Notes: generated by a model not told the origin, from the sequence alone. Counted from the first letter of the stretch, positions 24,377 to 33,951 are shown. The stretch: 64,000 nucleotides of DNA from an uncultured Spirochaetaceae bacterium (GCA_902792795.1 CADBBB010000005.1:24608-88607), one strand, 5' to 3'. Numbers and translations: made by a program.

Positions 24377-26695
24377 ATGAAAAAGGCAACATTCACAAAA
24401 CAAAAGAGCGGCGCTTCTTTTGCCGCGGTTCTCTTGTCCGCCGCGCTGTTGGCGGGCTGCTCGGACATGTTCCAAGAGCGCGTCGCCATGACTCCAGCCA
24501 CAAACGGCGTGACGATTGCAAAAATATTTCAAACAAAGCTTGAAATAGAAAAGCTCGACGCGCCCAAGCAAATCTTTGTCACCAACGGCGAATACAACGA
24601 CAAAATCATAGTCAGCTGGGAAAAGGTTCAAGGCGCGCGCTCGTACCGCCTTGAACGCGCCAAAAGTTCGCAAAAGGACGCAAACGGCGACTGGGTCATT
24701 CCTGACGAAGGCGCTTTTGAAACCCTTCCCCATTCAAACTTTATAGTTGGAACAAGCTTTACCGACACAATCATCGACAACACGCCCGCAAACCTTTTGA
24801 ACTACACAAACGAAGCCTACGGCTGCGCTTACTTTTACCGCGTGCTTGCCGAAAATAAAATTGACAAATACGAAGAAAGCGACTGGTACCCCAACTACTA
24901 CAAGGAACAAGAAGAAGGCCAGCCCGTGCCGGAGCCGGATCCCAGCGCGGAAGGAATTCTTTTGACGCCTCCCTCCGGAGTAAAGGCGTCTTGCGGAAAA
25001 TATACCGACGCGGTGGACATTTCTTGGACAAAAGCGCTCGGTTCAATTTCCAGCTACAGAATTTACCGCAGCCTCAACAGCGACGGAAGTTCCGGAACGC
25101 AAATCGCCACCGTTTATGGAAACACGGCCAGCCTCAAGCTCGACGTTGAACCGGCCAACCAAGGCACAGAATATTACTTTACTGTAGTTTCTGTCGGAGC
25201 CACTGGCAACGAAAGCGTCTCAAGTCCCGTGGCCTTGGGATACGCCCTAAAGCCCGGCGCTCCTGGCCAGGTTACGGACGTTACAGTAGAAAAAGGCCGC
25301 GGCGAAACAACGACAGAAGGCGTTAAAATTACATGGGCAGAGGCCAGCGGCGCCGAAGGCTACAGAGTTTACCGCTACTCTTCCGTAGATTCATCGCAAA
25401 AAAAATTGAATATGACTGACCCGACAAAACTTGAATTGACCGACACGGACAAATTAAAGACAAATATTTTTTACTACTATCAAGTTCAGGCCTATTGCAC
25501 GTTGAATGGAGAAGAAGTGAGCGGCGCCATGTCTGAGTCCGGCGACGATTCAGAAAACCCGGCCGAAGCCTATCTTCTTAGCCCGCCGCAAACCGTAGCG
25601 GTAAAGAAAATTCAAAACGACACCACGCAAAACAAAATAATTTTTAGCGCGGCGATGGGCAGCAAAGATTGCTCTTACAATTCCGAAGCGACAATTAAAA
25701 AGGCGGACTGGAAGTCTTATACCTACTATGTATACGGAAGCGACAACGCGTCCGGCGGCTTCAGTAAAATTGCGGAATTTGTTTCGCCGGCAAAATCTGA
25801 TGAAGAAGGCTTGTACGAAGACTTTGTTCCCAGCTACAAATTCTACAAAGTTTCGGTTGTGAACGGTTCGGCGGAAAGCGAACCTTCCGCGGCCATAGCG
25901 CCCGCTCCTTACGCGGCGCAAAAATTAACCGTAACCAAAAACGGAGCCATTCCGGGCTACACCAACAGCGACTCCAACGCCAACGCAAACGGCGTTCACG
26001 CCATAAAGCTCACATGGGAAGCTCCTACAGGCGGCGCGGACGGAGGCTACAACATTTACCGCTCCACAAAACCCGCAAGCGGCTTTAAAAAAATCAACGA
26101 AAGCCCGATTACAGAAACGTCTTTCATTTACAAAGACGAACAGGCCAAGGCCGGAAACTACTACTACTACCGCGTCCTGTCGCTCAACTCTTTGGGCCAG
26201 GGCGCCAACTATTCCAACACCGACCACGGCTACGGAGCGCTCACTACATATCAGTATGTGCGCGAGTACATAAAGACCACGCTCAACTCGCAAAAAAAGC
26301 TCACGCTCATGCACAAGAGCGGAAACACCGCCAAGCTTGGAACAGAAAGCGCCCAGGGAGCGATAAGCGGCTCCCTCAGTTACGACGCGCATGTAGACGG
26401 CCTTAGCGGACGCGTAATCATGCACTACGACAACTATGCCGACTTCTACATTATGGACGACAAGAGCCTTGGAGTTTACTTCCTGCTCAACGGAAACACC
26501 AACACAAGCGCGGGCATGGACACAAACGGCACTATGGACGGAACAGTCACTGTAAAGGGAATGTATCCGGGAAGCGTAGTTTACGACAACATTAAAATTA
26601 AAGGCGGAGCGGCCGGAGGCGGAACCTACGGCGTGACCCGCACAGGAATAGACAGCTCGGCTGTTCAGGCCGACTGGACATGGGGAGAAAAATAA
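24377..26695 (+). CDS. Fibronectin type III lipoprotein
   Basis: 772 residues; lipobox LLAGC (Cys at about residue 28). Four to five FN3-like domains are visible (KIIVSWEKVQGARSYRLERA; DAVDISWTKALGSISSYRIY; GVKITWAEASGAEGYRVYRY; AIKLTWEAPTGGADGGYNIY), each with the paired Y-x-Y/F-x-V strand. The C-terminal 150 residues (from about ITTLNSQKKLTLMHKSG) lack FN3 pattern and contain SGRVIMHYDNYADFYIMD. The gene follows the 1432-residue FN3 lipoprotein gene directly and shares style with it, so they probably act together on the cell surface. No enzymatic motif seen. Confidence 0.75.
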   Translation: MKKATFTKQKSGASFAAVLLSAALLAGCSDMFQERVAMTPATNGVTIAKIFQTKLEIEKLDAPKQIFVTNGEYNDKIIVSWEKVQGARSYRLERAKSSQKDANGDWVIPDEGAFETLPHSNFIVGTSFTDTIIDNTPANLLNYTNEAYGCAYFYRVLAENKIDKYEESDWYPNYYKEQEEGQPVPEPDPSAEGILLTPPSGVKASCGKYTDAVDISWTKALGSISSYRIYRSLNSDGSSGTQIATVYGNTASLKLDVEPANQGTEYYFTVVSVGATGNESVSSPVALGYALKPGAPGQVTDVTVEKGRGETTTEGVKITWAEASGAEGYRVYRYSSVDSSQKKLNMTDPTKLELTDTDKLKTNIFYYYQVQAYCTLNGEEVSGAMSESGDDSENPAEAYLLSPPQTVAVKKIQNDTTQNKIIFSAAMGSKDCSYNSEATIKKADWKSYTYYVYGSDNASGGFSKIAEFVSPAKSDEEGLYEDFVPSYKFYKVSVVNGSAESEPSAAIAPAPYAAQKLTVTKNGAIPGYTNSDSNANANGVHAIKLTWEAPTGGADGGYNIYRSTKPASGFKKINESPITETSFIYKDEQAKAGNYYYYRVLSLNSLGQGANYSNTDHGYGALTTYQYVREYIKTTLNSQKKLTLMHKSGNTAKLGTESAQGAISGSLSYDAHVDGLSGRVIMHYDNYADFYIMDDKSLGVYFLLNGNTNTSAGMDTNGTMDGTVTVKGMYPGSVVYDNIKIKGGAAGGGTYGVTRTGIDSSAVQADWTWGEK

Positions 26696-26696
26696 A

Positions 26697-27044
26697 ATGA
26701 AAAATTTAAAACGTGTTTTTGCCGCAGTTTTGATTGGAACTTTGTTCGCAGCGCTTTGCGCCTCGTGCTACACGCCAAGCCCGCTTTACGGCGCTTGGTC
26801 GGACAACGCCGGCAACAAAATCAGCTTTGCCGATGACGGCACTTTTAGCGCCACAATCATCGACACAAACGGAGACGTTCAAAACTACTCCGGCGACTAC
26901 TCTGTAGTGGAAAACATCATTTCCTTTTCCAAGGAAGACGGAAGCATCAACAGCGAATGGGACATTCGCGGCGGCATCCTTTACTTGACATGGTTTGACG
27001 CTTACGGAGAGGCGATAAGCCTCATCCTTTACCATACGGCATAA
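26697..27044 (+). CDS. Small lipoprotein, DUF5640-like fold
   Basis: 115 residues; lipobox LCASC (Cys at about residue 23). The mature part (LYGAWSDNAGNKISFADDG, then YSGDYSVVENIISFSKEDG) follows the beta-strand pattern of small lipocalin-like domains that compare a 'GTW..' strand with a 'G.Y....n.I.f' strand. It starts 2 nt after the previous stop, in the same operon as the FN3 lipoproteins. Ligand unknown. Confidence 0.65.
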   Translation: MKNLKRVFAAVLIGTLFAALCASCYTPSPLYGAWSDNAGNKISFADDGTFSATIIDTNGDVQNYSGDYSVVENIISFSKEDGSINSEWDIRGGILYLTWFDAYGEAISLILYHTA

Positions 27045-27059
27045 TCGGAGCGAGCCACG

Positions 27060-28061
27060 ATGAAGCGCTTTAAGACACAAATGGCGGCCGCCGCTCTTCT
27101 TTTGCTGGGCGCGTTGGCCTTTGCCAAAAAAGAAGAAATGACCGTCTTGCACACCGGCACCGGAACAAAAATCTCCAATCCGGTACCTGACGAAGAGACT
27201 CCCGGCCACTGGGCCACAATCAACGAATTGATTGAACAGCAAGGCCGCAAGTTCAGCTTGCTCCACAATTGGGGCGTGGCGTGGGGCTCCATAACCCGCA
27301 TTCAAAAGCAGTCCAACCGCTCAAACTTTGTTTGGAACGACCAATTGGTGGGCGCCTATTACGAGATGACCACCAACAACTTTTTGACGATGGGCCATTA
27401 CGTCAACGTGGACTTGTTCGCGCGCAACGCTTTCTTTTATCCCTACTCGTACACCTTTAACAAAATCAAGCAAGAGATGACGCAAACCCTTTTGTACGGC
27501 TTTGATTTTTTTACCGGCGTAAAATTTTCCATGAACATTTGGGATTGGGTCACACTGAGCGCAAAGCCAGGCGCCCACCTTTACTACCAGCTGCACGACA
27601 AATGGCACTACCTTCACTTGGGAGCGGGCCTTGGACTTGAAATTGAAATGCCTATTTCCAGCCGTTGGTCATTCAACATCGGCGGCATTTGGACTTGGGA
27701 CAACGCCAACCTTGGCTCCAACCAGCGCATGCGGCCCTTTGACTACGCTTGGGAATATCAGGCGCAACTTGGCTTCCGCTACTCAAAGAAAAAGCTCAAC
27801 CCCAAGAGCTTTGTAAAATACTCGCCGAGGCCGCCCAAGACAAAAAAAGTCCGCGCGCTAAAGCCCAAAACGGACAAGCCCGCCGTGTACCAAAGCCCTT
27901 CAAAAGAGGCCAAAAAAAAGAAGTCTAAAAACAAGGGCGCCGAAGCCCCCGCGCAAAGCGCAGCCCCCGCGGAAGAGCCTAAAGAACAAGCCGCTCCCGC
28001 AAAGAAGAGCGTAAAGCCCGCGGAAACAAAACCGCAGACGGTGGAGCAAATAAACCGCTAA
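27060..28061 (+). CDS. Outer-membrane barrel protein with Lys/Ala/Pro-rich tail
   Basis: 333 residues. Signal peptide (MKRFKTQMAAAALLLLGALA) then, from about residue 60, aromatic alternating strands (LLHNWGVAWGSITRIQK, GAYYEMTTNNFLTMGHYV, HLGAGLGLEIEMPISSRW, YAWEYQAQLGFRYSKKK). From about residue 245 it becomes a disordered Lys/Pro/Ala-rich tail (KSFVKYSPRPPKTKKVR, later EAKKKKSKNKGAEAPAQ). The tail could cross or bind peptidoglycan. It is the fourth gene of the FN3 lipoprotein operon, with GGAG ahead of the ATG, which suggests a surface complex made of lipoproteins and this barrel. Confidence 0.65.
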   Translation: MKRFKTQMAAAALLLLGALAFAKKEEMTVLHTGTGTKISNPVPDEETPGHWATINELIEQQGRKFSLLHNWGVAWGSITRIQKQSNRSNFVWNDQLVGAYYEMTTNNFLTMGHYVNVDLFARNAFFYPYSYTFNKIKQEMTQTLLYGFDFFTGVKFSMNIWDWVTLSAKPGAHLYYQLHDKWHYLHLGAGLGLEIEMPISSRWSFNIGGIWTWDNANLGSNQRMRPFDYAWEYQAQLGFRYSKKKLNPKSFVKYSPRPPKTKKVRALKPKTDKPAVYQSPSKEAKKKKSKNKGAEAPAQSAAPAEEPKEQAAPAKKSVKPAETKPQTVEQINR

Positions 28062-28074
28062 CAGAAATTCTTTC

Positions 28075-28099
28075 GCGTCCGCCGCAAATGGCGGCGCGA
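28075..28099. repeat. Hairpin between convergent genes
   Basis: CGCG-CCGCC...GGCGG-GCG stem between the barrel gene (+) and the hybrid kinase gene (-). There is no T-run on either side, so it may be only a weak terminator or mRNA 3'-end stem. Confidence 0.4.
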
Positions 28100-28100
28100 A

Positions 28101-31100
28101 TCAAGCGTTGGCGGCGGCCTGCCGCGCGCTTATCAAATCGGAAATAGTTTGAATCAACAAAGTGGGATTGATTGGCTTTGAAAGGTGCGTGTTCATTCCC
28201 GCGTCCAAGCACTTTTGGATATCCTCTTGGAACGCGTTGGCCGTAAGCGCGACAATTGGAATGATCTTGGCGTCCTGGCGCTCGATTTTGCGCAAAAGGC
28301 CGGCGCTTTCTATGCCGCCCATAACCGGCATCATGACGTCCATCAACACAAGGTCGAACTCGCCGTCCGCGCTTTCGGAGAACCTGTCCAGCGCCACCAA
28401 GCCGTTTTCGGCGATGGTGACTTGCATGCCGTTCTTTTGAAGGACGCGCTTGGCGATTTCTTGGTTGAGCGCGTTGTCTTCCACCAAAAGAATTTTCTTG
28501 CCTGTAAGGTCGATGAGCTCCTTTTTCTTTTCCTGGCCGTCAGACGCGGGCGCGTCGCCGTAATTGGCTTCTATAATTTCTATGTCGATGTTTATCTTGA
28601 ATGTTGTTCCTTCGCCGGGCGCGGACTCGCACTTTATGCTTCCTTCCATGAGCTGGACAAGGTTCTTTACGATGGAAAGGCCAAGGCCGGTTCCCTGCTT
28701 GTTCACGGAGTTGGCGTCCTGCGTAAAGGCCTCGAACATTACCTTTTGGAATTCCTTTGTCATGCCGCTGCCGGTGTCGCTGACAACCAATTCAAGTCCA
28801 AGTTTTTTGTCGGTCTTGGAAGTGACGTTGACCAAAAATTCTATCCTTCCGTCAGGCGGCGTGAACTTTGAGGCGTTGGACAAAAGGTTCATGATGATTT
28901 GCTGCAAGTGCATTTTGTCCACGTTGACATAATAATTCATGTAGCGCTTGGGGTCTTGGTTGCAGTAGAAGTTTATCTTCCTTGCTTCGCACATGGCCGC
29001 CGCCTGGGTGCAAACAAATTCCAGCATTTCGCCAAGGCTGGACTTGCTCTTGCGGATTTCCAACTTTCCGCTTTCAATCTTGGCCATGTCAAGAATGTCG
29101 TTCAAAAGGCTTACCATGTACTTTGACGACGACTTGATTTTGCGCAAATCTTCTTTTATGGCTTCCGGCTTGTCAATCTCGTCTTCGGCCAATTCCGCGA
29201 TGCCGATGACGCCGTTCATCGGAGTGCGCAAGTCGTGGCTCATGCGCGAAAGGAAGTCGCTCTTTGAGGCGTTGGCTTTTTCCGCCTGCTCGATGGCTTT
29301 GGACAGCTTTTCGTTCTGCAACTTTTCAAAGAGCGTAATGTCCGTGATGTCGCGGCAAATAAAGACGATGATGTTTTGGTTTCCGTTCAAGAAATAAGAG
29401 TGAACCTGCTTTATCGCGATGCGCAAGTTGTCGGTAATGATTTCAAACGTGCAGTTGGCGGCCAACTTGTCCTTGAGGCGGACAGTAAGATACTTGAGCG
29501 CGAAAAAGTCTTGCACCTGCGTCTTGTCCTTGCTGCTTATCACGTCCGACACTGTCTTTTCTATCATCGCGTAATAGTCAACCTCGTCGTTGTCCATAGG
29601 AAGCCACGTGGCGTCCTTTGCGTGGTGAATGAAGTGGCAGCGCGCGTTGGACAAATCAAGCCAGAAAATGTACTCAACTTCCTCGTCCAAAACAGAGTCT
29701 TTTGAAATTGACATAATCTTTGTGTTGGTTATGTCGCGCAAGTAAATGTTGGCTTCTATGCAGTTTGTGTGCGGGTTGGAAGTGAGCTCAACGCTAAGGC
29801 GGAACCAACGGATTATGCCAGTCTTGAACCTATAGTAAAAGTCCCATTCCTTTGAGCGCGTTCCGTTCATGAACATTGTGAGCAATTCTTTGCGGGTCAA
29901 GGCGCCGGAAAGATTTTGGTTTTGGTCGTGCGTCGTGGAAACAGACACGATGGCTTCCAACTCGTTGTCGGCCGTTGTGTCCAGCATGGCGCGGTTCAAC
30001 TCGGCCACGTTGACCATTCGTTCCATAATGACGTTGCTGGTAAGGTTCAACCTTGTGTACGCCGGATATTCCTTGCTCACAAAAGAACGGTACGACATTT
30101 CGCCTTCGTATTCCTCTTCGGCGCGCTTGCGGTTGGTGATGTCAATCGCGGTGGCTATGGCCTTTGTGACCTTGCCGCCCTTTTGCTCAATTATTTTATA
30201 AACAATGTGCTTCCACCTTGTTGTGGTCAAGTGGGTGTGGATGTCCTCTTGCAAAAGCGGCAAGTCTATTGAAACCGTTTCCTTTCCGCCCTTAAGTTCG
30301 CCGATGATTTCGTTGTATTTGTCCAAATACTCTTCTGGAATGATGCCGCTGTCTATCCAGCCCTGCGCGATGTCGCCGCCAAACTGGCGCTCTTCATCGT
30401 CGATGTTGTCGTCAAGAAAAATTTCCTCGTCGTCGCGGTCAAAGTAACATTCCCAAAAGAGAGCGTCGCTCTGGCTCACAATCGCGTTGAGCTTTGAGCG
30501 CTCCTCGTCAACCTGCCCGCTAAGCGTCTTGATTTTATTTAGGAACAAGAAGACAAAAATTACAATCGCGGGCAAGAGCAAAAACGCGGAGATTAAAATG
30601 GCCACCAAAACGTTGCGTCCGTTCACAGAGTTTTGGTCGTCGTTTATAAAAACGGTCTTTGTGTTCAACGAACTCTTGACGATGTTGAATTTTTTCATTT
30701 GCGCCACGTCAAAAAAGTAGTTGGGCTCGATGGGCCGCGTGGTGCCGTAAGTTTTTATCATCGTCTTGTATACGCCAAAATTCTTAAAGAGCTGCGTCAC
30801 CGCGTCGCAAATTTTATCAACGGAAGCAAAATATCCGCCCAAGATTCCTTCGCCATAACAAATGTCGTGGCAAGTGAAAACCGGGTTTTCGGAATTGCGC
30901 GTGAACACTTTGACCATTTCTTCGGAACGCACGGCGTTTCCGTTAAGCTCCGCGGCGGAAGGCAAGAACAAAATGGAGCACTTGTCCAAGCTCTTTGCGT
31001 AGCTGGCCAGCTGCGAAACAGAAAGCCCCCGCACGTTTTTAAAAACCGCGTCAATGTCAAATTTGGACCTTATCGAATCGATGAAAACCCGTTGCCCGTC

Positions 31101-31646
31101 GTCGCTTCCTAAAAAGACAATCTTTCGTCTGCGCGGAAAAAGGGAGTTGATCAACTTTATGTTCTCTTCGATGTAAGGCTCGTCAACAACGATGTGAGTG
31201 TTTTGCATTCTAAGGGCTTCGTCGTATTCCGGGCCGCGCTGGATTCCCACGGCTACAAGAGGAATGCCCTTAAAAAACAGGTCGCGCTTTTCCTGAACAA
31301 ATTTCAAGGCGATGGAATCGGCGGCGATCACAAAATCAATTCCGCTCATGCTCAAAAACTTGCCGTAAAAATTGTCAAAGCCGTCAAAATCTTCTTTTTC
31401 AAATCCGGAAGTGTCGCCGCCTACAAATTGGTACATGACCTTGTAATTTATTGGAAGCGAGGCCGAAAGGCTGTTGACTTGCTTTTGATAATATTGGTCG
31501 GTAATCTCAAAAGAACTGAGGAACAAAATTCGCTTTTGATCCGTGTCGCCGTTAGCGTCGGCGACAGGCGCGGCAAAAATGGTTCCCAAAGAGAAAAGCA
31601 ATATTATGGCTGACGGCAAAAGCGTCTTTACGCGCAATTTTCGCAT
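28101..31646 (-). CDS. Hybrid sensor histidine kinase with periplasmic sensor, PAS domains and receiver
   Basis: About 1181 residues. A signal/TM segment is followed by a periplasmic region (about 45-330) resembling the ABC-type substrate-binding-protein sensor domain (RILFLSSFEITDQYYQKQVN, IPLVAVGIQRGPEYDEALRM, GILGGYFASVDKICDAV). A transmembrane helix (VLVAILISAFLLLPAIVIFV) follows, then two or three PAS-like domains, HisKA with FLSRMSHDLRTPMNGVIGIA (phospho-His), HATPase (LLSNASKFT, DTGSGMTKEFQ, GTGLGLSIVKNLV) and a C-terminal receiver (LLVEDNALNQEIA, LVLMDVMMPVMGG with the phospho-Asp). No partner regulator is adjacent, so it probably signals through a distant phosphotransfer protein. The start at 31646 is 12 nt after TATAAT (31664-31659). 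Confidence 0.88.
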   Translation of the reverse strand: MRKLRVKTLLPSAIILLFSLGTIFAAPVADANGDTDQKRILFLSSFEITDQYYQKQVNSLSASLPINYKVMYQFVGGDTSGFEKEDFDGFDNFYGKFLSMSGIDFVIAADSIALKFVQEKRDLFFKGIPLVAVGIQRGPEYDEALRMQNTHIVVDEPYIEENIKLINSLFPRRRKIVFLGSDDGQRVFIDSIRSKFDIDAVFKNVRGLSVSQLASYAKSLDKCSILFLPSAAELNGNAVRSEEMVKVFTRNSENPVFTCHDICYGEGILGGYFASVDKICDAVTQLFKNFGVYKTMIKTYGTTRPIEPNYFFDVAQMKKFNIVKSSLNTKTVFINDDQNSVNGRNVLVAILISAFLLLPAIVIFVFLFLNKIKTLSGQVDEERSKLNAIVSQSDALFWECYFDRDDEEIFLDDNIDDEERQFGGDIAQGWIDSGIIPEEYLDKYNEIIGELKGGKETVSIDLPLLQEDIHTHLTTTRWKHIVYKIIEQKGGKVTKAIATAIDITNRKRAEEEYEGEMSYRSFVSKEYPAYTRLNLTSNVIMERMVNVAELNRAMLDTTADNELEAIVSVSTTHDQNQNLSGALTRKELLTMFMNGTRSKEWDFYYRFKTGIIRWFRLSVELTSNPHTNCIEANIYLRDITNTKIMSISKDSVLDEEVEYIFWLDLSNARCHFIHHAKDATWLPMDNDEVDYYAMIEKTVSDVISSKDKTQVQDFFALKYLTVRLKDKLAANCTFEIITDNLRIAIKQVHSYFLNGNQNIIVFICRDITDITLFEKLQNEKLSKAIEQAEKANASKSDFLSRMSHDLRTPMNGVIGIAELAEDEIDKPEAIKEDLRKIKSSSKYMVSLLNDILDMAKIESGKLEIRKSKSSLGEMLEFVCTQAAAMCEARKINFYCNQDPKRYMNYYVNVDKMHLQQIIMNLLSNASKFTPPDGRIEFLVNVTSKTDKKLGLELVVSDTGSGMTKEFQKVMFEAFTQDANSVNKQGTGLGLSIVKNLVQLMEGSIKCESAPGEGTTFKINIDIEIIEANYGDAPASDGQEKKKELIDLTGKKILLVEDNALNQEIAKRVLQKNGMQVTIAENGLVALDRFSESADGEFDLVLMDVMMPVMGGIESAGLLRKIERQDAKIIPIVALTANAFQEDIQKCLDAGMNTHLSKPINPTLLIQTISDLISARQAAANA

Positions 31647-31710
31647 GATATACATTCTATTATAACACGACTTTAAAAAAAAGTCCAAAGAAAAATTTAT
31701 CACGCCTGTC

Positions 31711-31733
31711 ATTGTCGGGCTTGTCCCGACAAT
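31711..31733. repeat. Short inverted repeat between kinase and M14-like genes
   Basis: ATTGTCGGG (31711-31719) and CCCGACAAT (31725-31733) form a perfect 9-bp stem with a 5-nt loop. It follows the M14-like gene (minus strand) and could stop or protect its transcript. There is no clear T-run. Confidence 0.5.
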
Positions 31734-31736
31734 CCT

Positions 31737-32666
31737 TTACTTAAGTATCAAATTGAAAACTGAAGAATGGCTGTAAGTGAGCGGATCGGACTGCATGTAA
31801 AAAATCGTTCCGTCCTTGGGCGAAACAATGTTGGAAACCACTTCATCTGTATAGGGATCGCGTATTTCGGCCAAAAGGTCACCGGCGCCCACTTCAAAGC
31901 CAACCTTAACTTTTGGAACAAAAAAGCCGGCCGAGGGCGCGCGCAGGGCCACCAAATCGGTCTGCGAATTTATTATTTTTGTCTCGTAGCCGCCCGGAAT
32001 GTCGGTGGTGATGACGCCCTTGGCCTTTAGGAAAAGCAAAATAGAGCGCAAAACCGTGTGCGCCGAAGTCCTGTCGATGTAGTTTGTGGCGCTTGAATAC
32101 AAGCTGAATCCTTGCACGCCGTTCATCTGCCAGTTGTAGTTGAGCGTGGTCTTTTCAAACGCGCGCGCGTTCCTAACTTGCACAAAGGGCATCTTAAAGT
32201 CTTTGGCGCTTTGCTCGCAGTTCAATTCCGTCTTGAAAATTTTTATGTGCGGCATGAACGTTCCGCTGATATAATATGAAGAAAGCTGGATTCCAAATTG
32301 GTAGTCTTTGGTGGCTTGGATTATTTTTCCCGCAAAGCGCTCTGTGCTGGCTCCGTCCACCTCTCCGGGAAAGGAACGGTTTATGTCAAAGTTGTTTATA
32401 GGCCAAAAGCGCTTGCGCGTGTTGAATGAATAAGTGTTGGCGCATGGAATGACAAGAATTTCATATCCTGGAACAAGCTCTCCGCCCGCCTCGATTTGCT
32501 TTAGGCGGTTGACAAGGCGCGCGGCTATGAACTGCTGCTGGTATTCGTTTCCGCGCATTGGGCCCACGACGCAAACCGATTTTTTTCCGCTTCCAAAAAT
32601 AAAGCCGCGGACTCGATAGTTGTCCCGGTAAAGCGCGGGCGAATCAATGACGCTAATTTCCTTCAT
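31737..32666 (-). CDS. M14/AstE-like protein lacking zinc ligands (probable pseudoenzyme)
   Basis: 309 residues, same length and plan as the upstream-encoded paralogue: N-terminal carboxypeptidase-like alpha/beta domain, then a C-terminal barrel (ALRAPSAGFFVPKVKVGFEV, GDLLAEIRDPYTDEVV). The substrate-binding NRxFPG motif is kept (NRSFPGEVDG). At the zinc site GPMRGNEYQ replaces the GLHGDELEG of the paralogue, so His is Arg. The third-ligand position reads FGIQLSSYY instead of FALDIHASS, so His is Ser. It overlaps the paralogue by 14 nt. It probably acts as a non-catalytic partner or binding protein. Confidence 0.75.
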   Translation of the reverse strand: MKEISVIDSPALYRDNYRVRGFIFGSGKKSVCVVGPMRGNEYQQQFIAARLVNRLKQIEAGGELVPGYEILVIPCANTYSFNTRKRFWPINNFDINRSFPGEVDGASTERFAGKIIQATKDYQFGIQLSSYYISGTFMPHIKIFKTELNCEQSAKDFKMPFVQVRNARAFEKTTLNYNWQMNGVQGFSLYSSATNYIDRTSAHTVLRSILLFLKAKGVITTDIPGGYETKIINSQTDLVALRAPSAGFFVPKVKVGFEVGAGDLLAEIRDPYTDEVVSNIVSPKDGTIFYMQSDPLTYSHSSVFNLILK

Positions 32667-33582
32667 TCAAAATTCTCCCCAACATAGAGCCGGTTTCCAC
32701 AATCGGATATTCGCGCAAGGTGAACAAAAGGCCGTCGCATGGCGCCTTGATTTGGACCAAAACTTTTCCTTCCAGCGGCGTTATTATTTCTCCAAGCAAA
32801 TCGCCTTTTTTTACGCGGCCGCCGCATTCAACCTTGCGGACAAAAAAACCGGCGGTCTTTGAAACAAGAACGCTTATGTCGCTGTCCTTGTCGGAACAAA
32901 CAGGCTCGCGCGGCGCGGTTGTTTCTCCGCTCCACATTCCCATTTCTTTTAAGAGACAAAAAATTCCTTGCGTCAATTGTTCGGAAAGCGCGGCCGCGCA
33001 GTTCATCGCGATTCCCATGTCAACGACGGCGGCCGGAGTGTCGTTTTGGTTGAGAGTGTAAACCAAAGAATTTTCTTGCACCGAGCCGCTGTTGTGGACC
33101 CAAATCAAGTCCATGTTCAAATGGCGGGCAAAAGGCAAAATCCTGTCTTTGTATTTTGGCGGAATTCTAACTTGCGGAAGCTCGCGGATGAATATTGAGC
33201 TTGCGTGAATGTCCAGCGCGAAATCCGCGCCGCTCGCGTCCTCCAAAATTTTTGACGCGATGTATTCGGTCATCGTGCCGTTTGTCTCGCCGGGAAAAGT
33301 GCGGTTCATGTCCAAGTCAAAGGCCGGAATGCCGCGCGTTATGGAGTCGATTCCCAGCGGATTGAGCGCGGGATAGATGTCGAGCGTTCCGTGAAAGTTT
33401 TGCGGCGCCGCGTTTATCTTTTGCTGAACCAAGTGGCAGACAAGCTGGCCTTCAAGCTCGTCGCCGTGCAATCCGGTCAACAAGCAAAAACGCTTTTGGC
33501 TTCCCTCGCCTTTTATCGTGTTCTTTTTAATCGTAAGTTTTTCGTCAACCGGAAGGTCAACGCTCGCGACTACCGTTACCAT
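32653..33582 (-). CDS. M14 family succinylglutamate desuccinylase/aspartoacylase-like hydrolase
   Basis: About 309 residues. The zinc ligands are visible: H-x-x-E in TGLHGDELEG and the third His in FALDIHASS. The carboxylate-binding NRTFPGETNG motif is present too. The catalytic Glu position near AAVVDMGIAMN may be Asp here. The C-terminal half resembles the AstE/AspA barrel (SKTAGFFVRKVECGGRVKKG). Family members remove acyl groups from amino acids or cut peptides; the substrate is unknown. The ATG at 33582 is chosen over an upstream ATG because a -10-like TACTAT lies 7 nt before it. It precedes and overlaps a zinc-less paralogue. Confidence 0.78.
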   Translation of the reverse strand: MVTVVASVDLPVDEKLTIKKNTIKGEGSQKRFCLLTGLHGDELEGQLVCHLVQQKINAAPQNFHGTLDIYPALNPLGIDSITRGIPAFDLDMNRTFPGETNGTMTEYIASKILEDASGADFALDIHASSIFIRELPQVRIPPKYKDRILPFARHLNMDLIWVHNSGSVQENSLVYTLNQNDTPAAVVDMGIAMNCAAALSEQLTQGIFCLLKEMGMWSGETTAPREPVCSDKDSDISVLVSKTAGFFVRKVECGGRVKKGDLLGEIITPLEGKVLVQIKAPCDGLLFTLREYPIVETGSMLGRILNEGN

Positions 33583-33628
33583 GAATGCTATAGTAGCGCA
33601 TTTTGCGCGCGTTTGCAAGACAAAAAAA

Positions 33629-33648
33629 AACCGCGCTGCCGCGCGGTT
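33629..33648. terminator. Terminator after the HU gene
   Basis: AACCGCGC-TGCC-GCGCGGTT hairpin flanked by an A-run and a T-run, working after the HU gene on the minus strand and possibly in both directions. Confidence 0.8.
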
Positions 33649-33666
33649 TTTTCTCGACGCAAAAAG

Positions 33667-33951
33667 TTATTTCTTGGCGCCGTTGACCAAGTCCTTGAGA
33701 GCCTTTCCGGGCTTGAACTTGGGTGTCTTGGCGGCGGCGATTTTGATCGTTTCGCCAGTCTTAGGATTGCGGCCAGTGCGGGCGGCGCGCTTTGAAACTT
33801 CAAACGTTCCAAAGCCAACCAAGGCGACATCGTCGCCCTTCTTGAGCGCTTTAGAAACGACGTCTGTAAATGTCTTTACAAAAGTTTCTGTGTCTTTCTT
33901 TGAAAGCTTTGATTCCGCGGCAATGGCGTCAACAAGTTCTGATTTGTTCAT
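33667..33951 (-). CDS. HU family DNA-binding protein
   Basis: 94 residues, the normal HU length. The family features are [20 protein letters not shown] at the start, [17 protein letters not shown], and the DNA-intercalating arm with [16 protein letters not shown] is an abundant dimer that bends and compacts DNA in the nucleoid. It has a GGGGGAAAG ribosome site before the ATG. The upstream region is very AT-rich and carries GTTCTT/AAGAAC arms. A hairpin terminator follows the gene. Confidence 0.93.
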   Translation of the reverse strand: MNKSELVDAIAAESKLSKKDTETFVKTFTDVVSKALKKGDDVALVGFGTFEVSKRAARTGRNPKTGETIKIAAAKTPKFKPGKALKDLVNGAKK

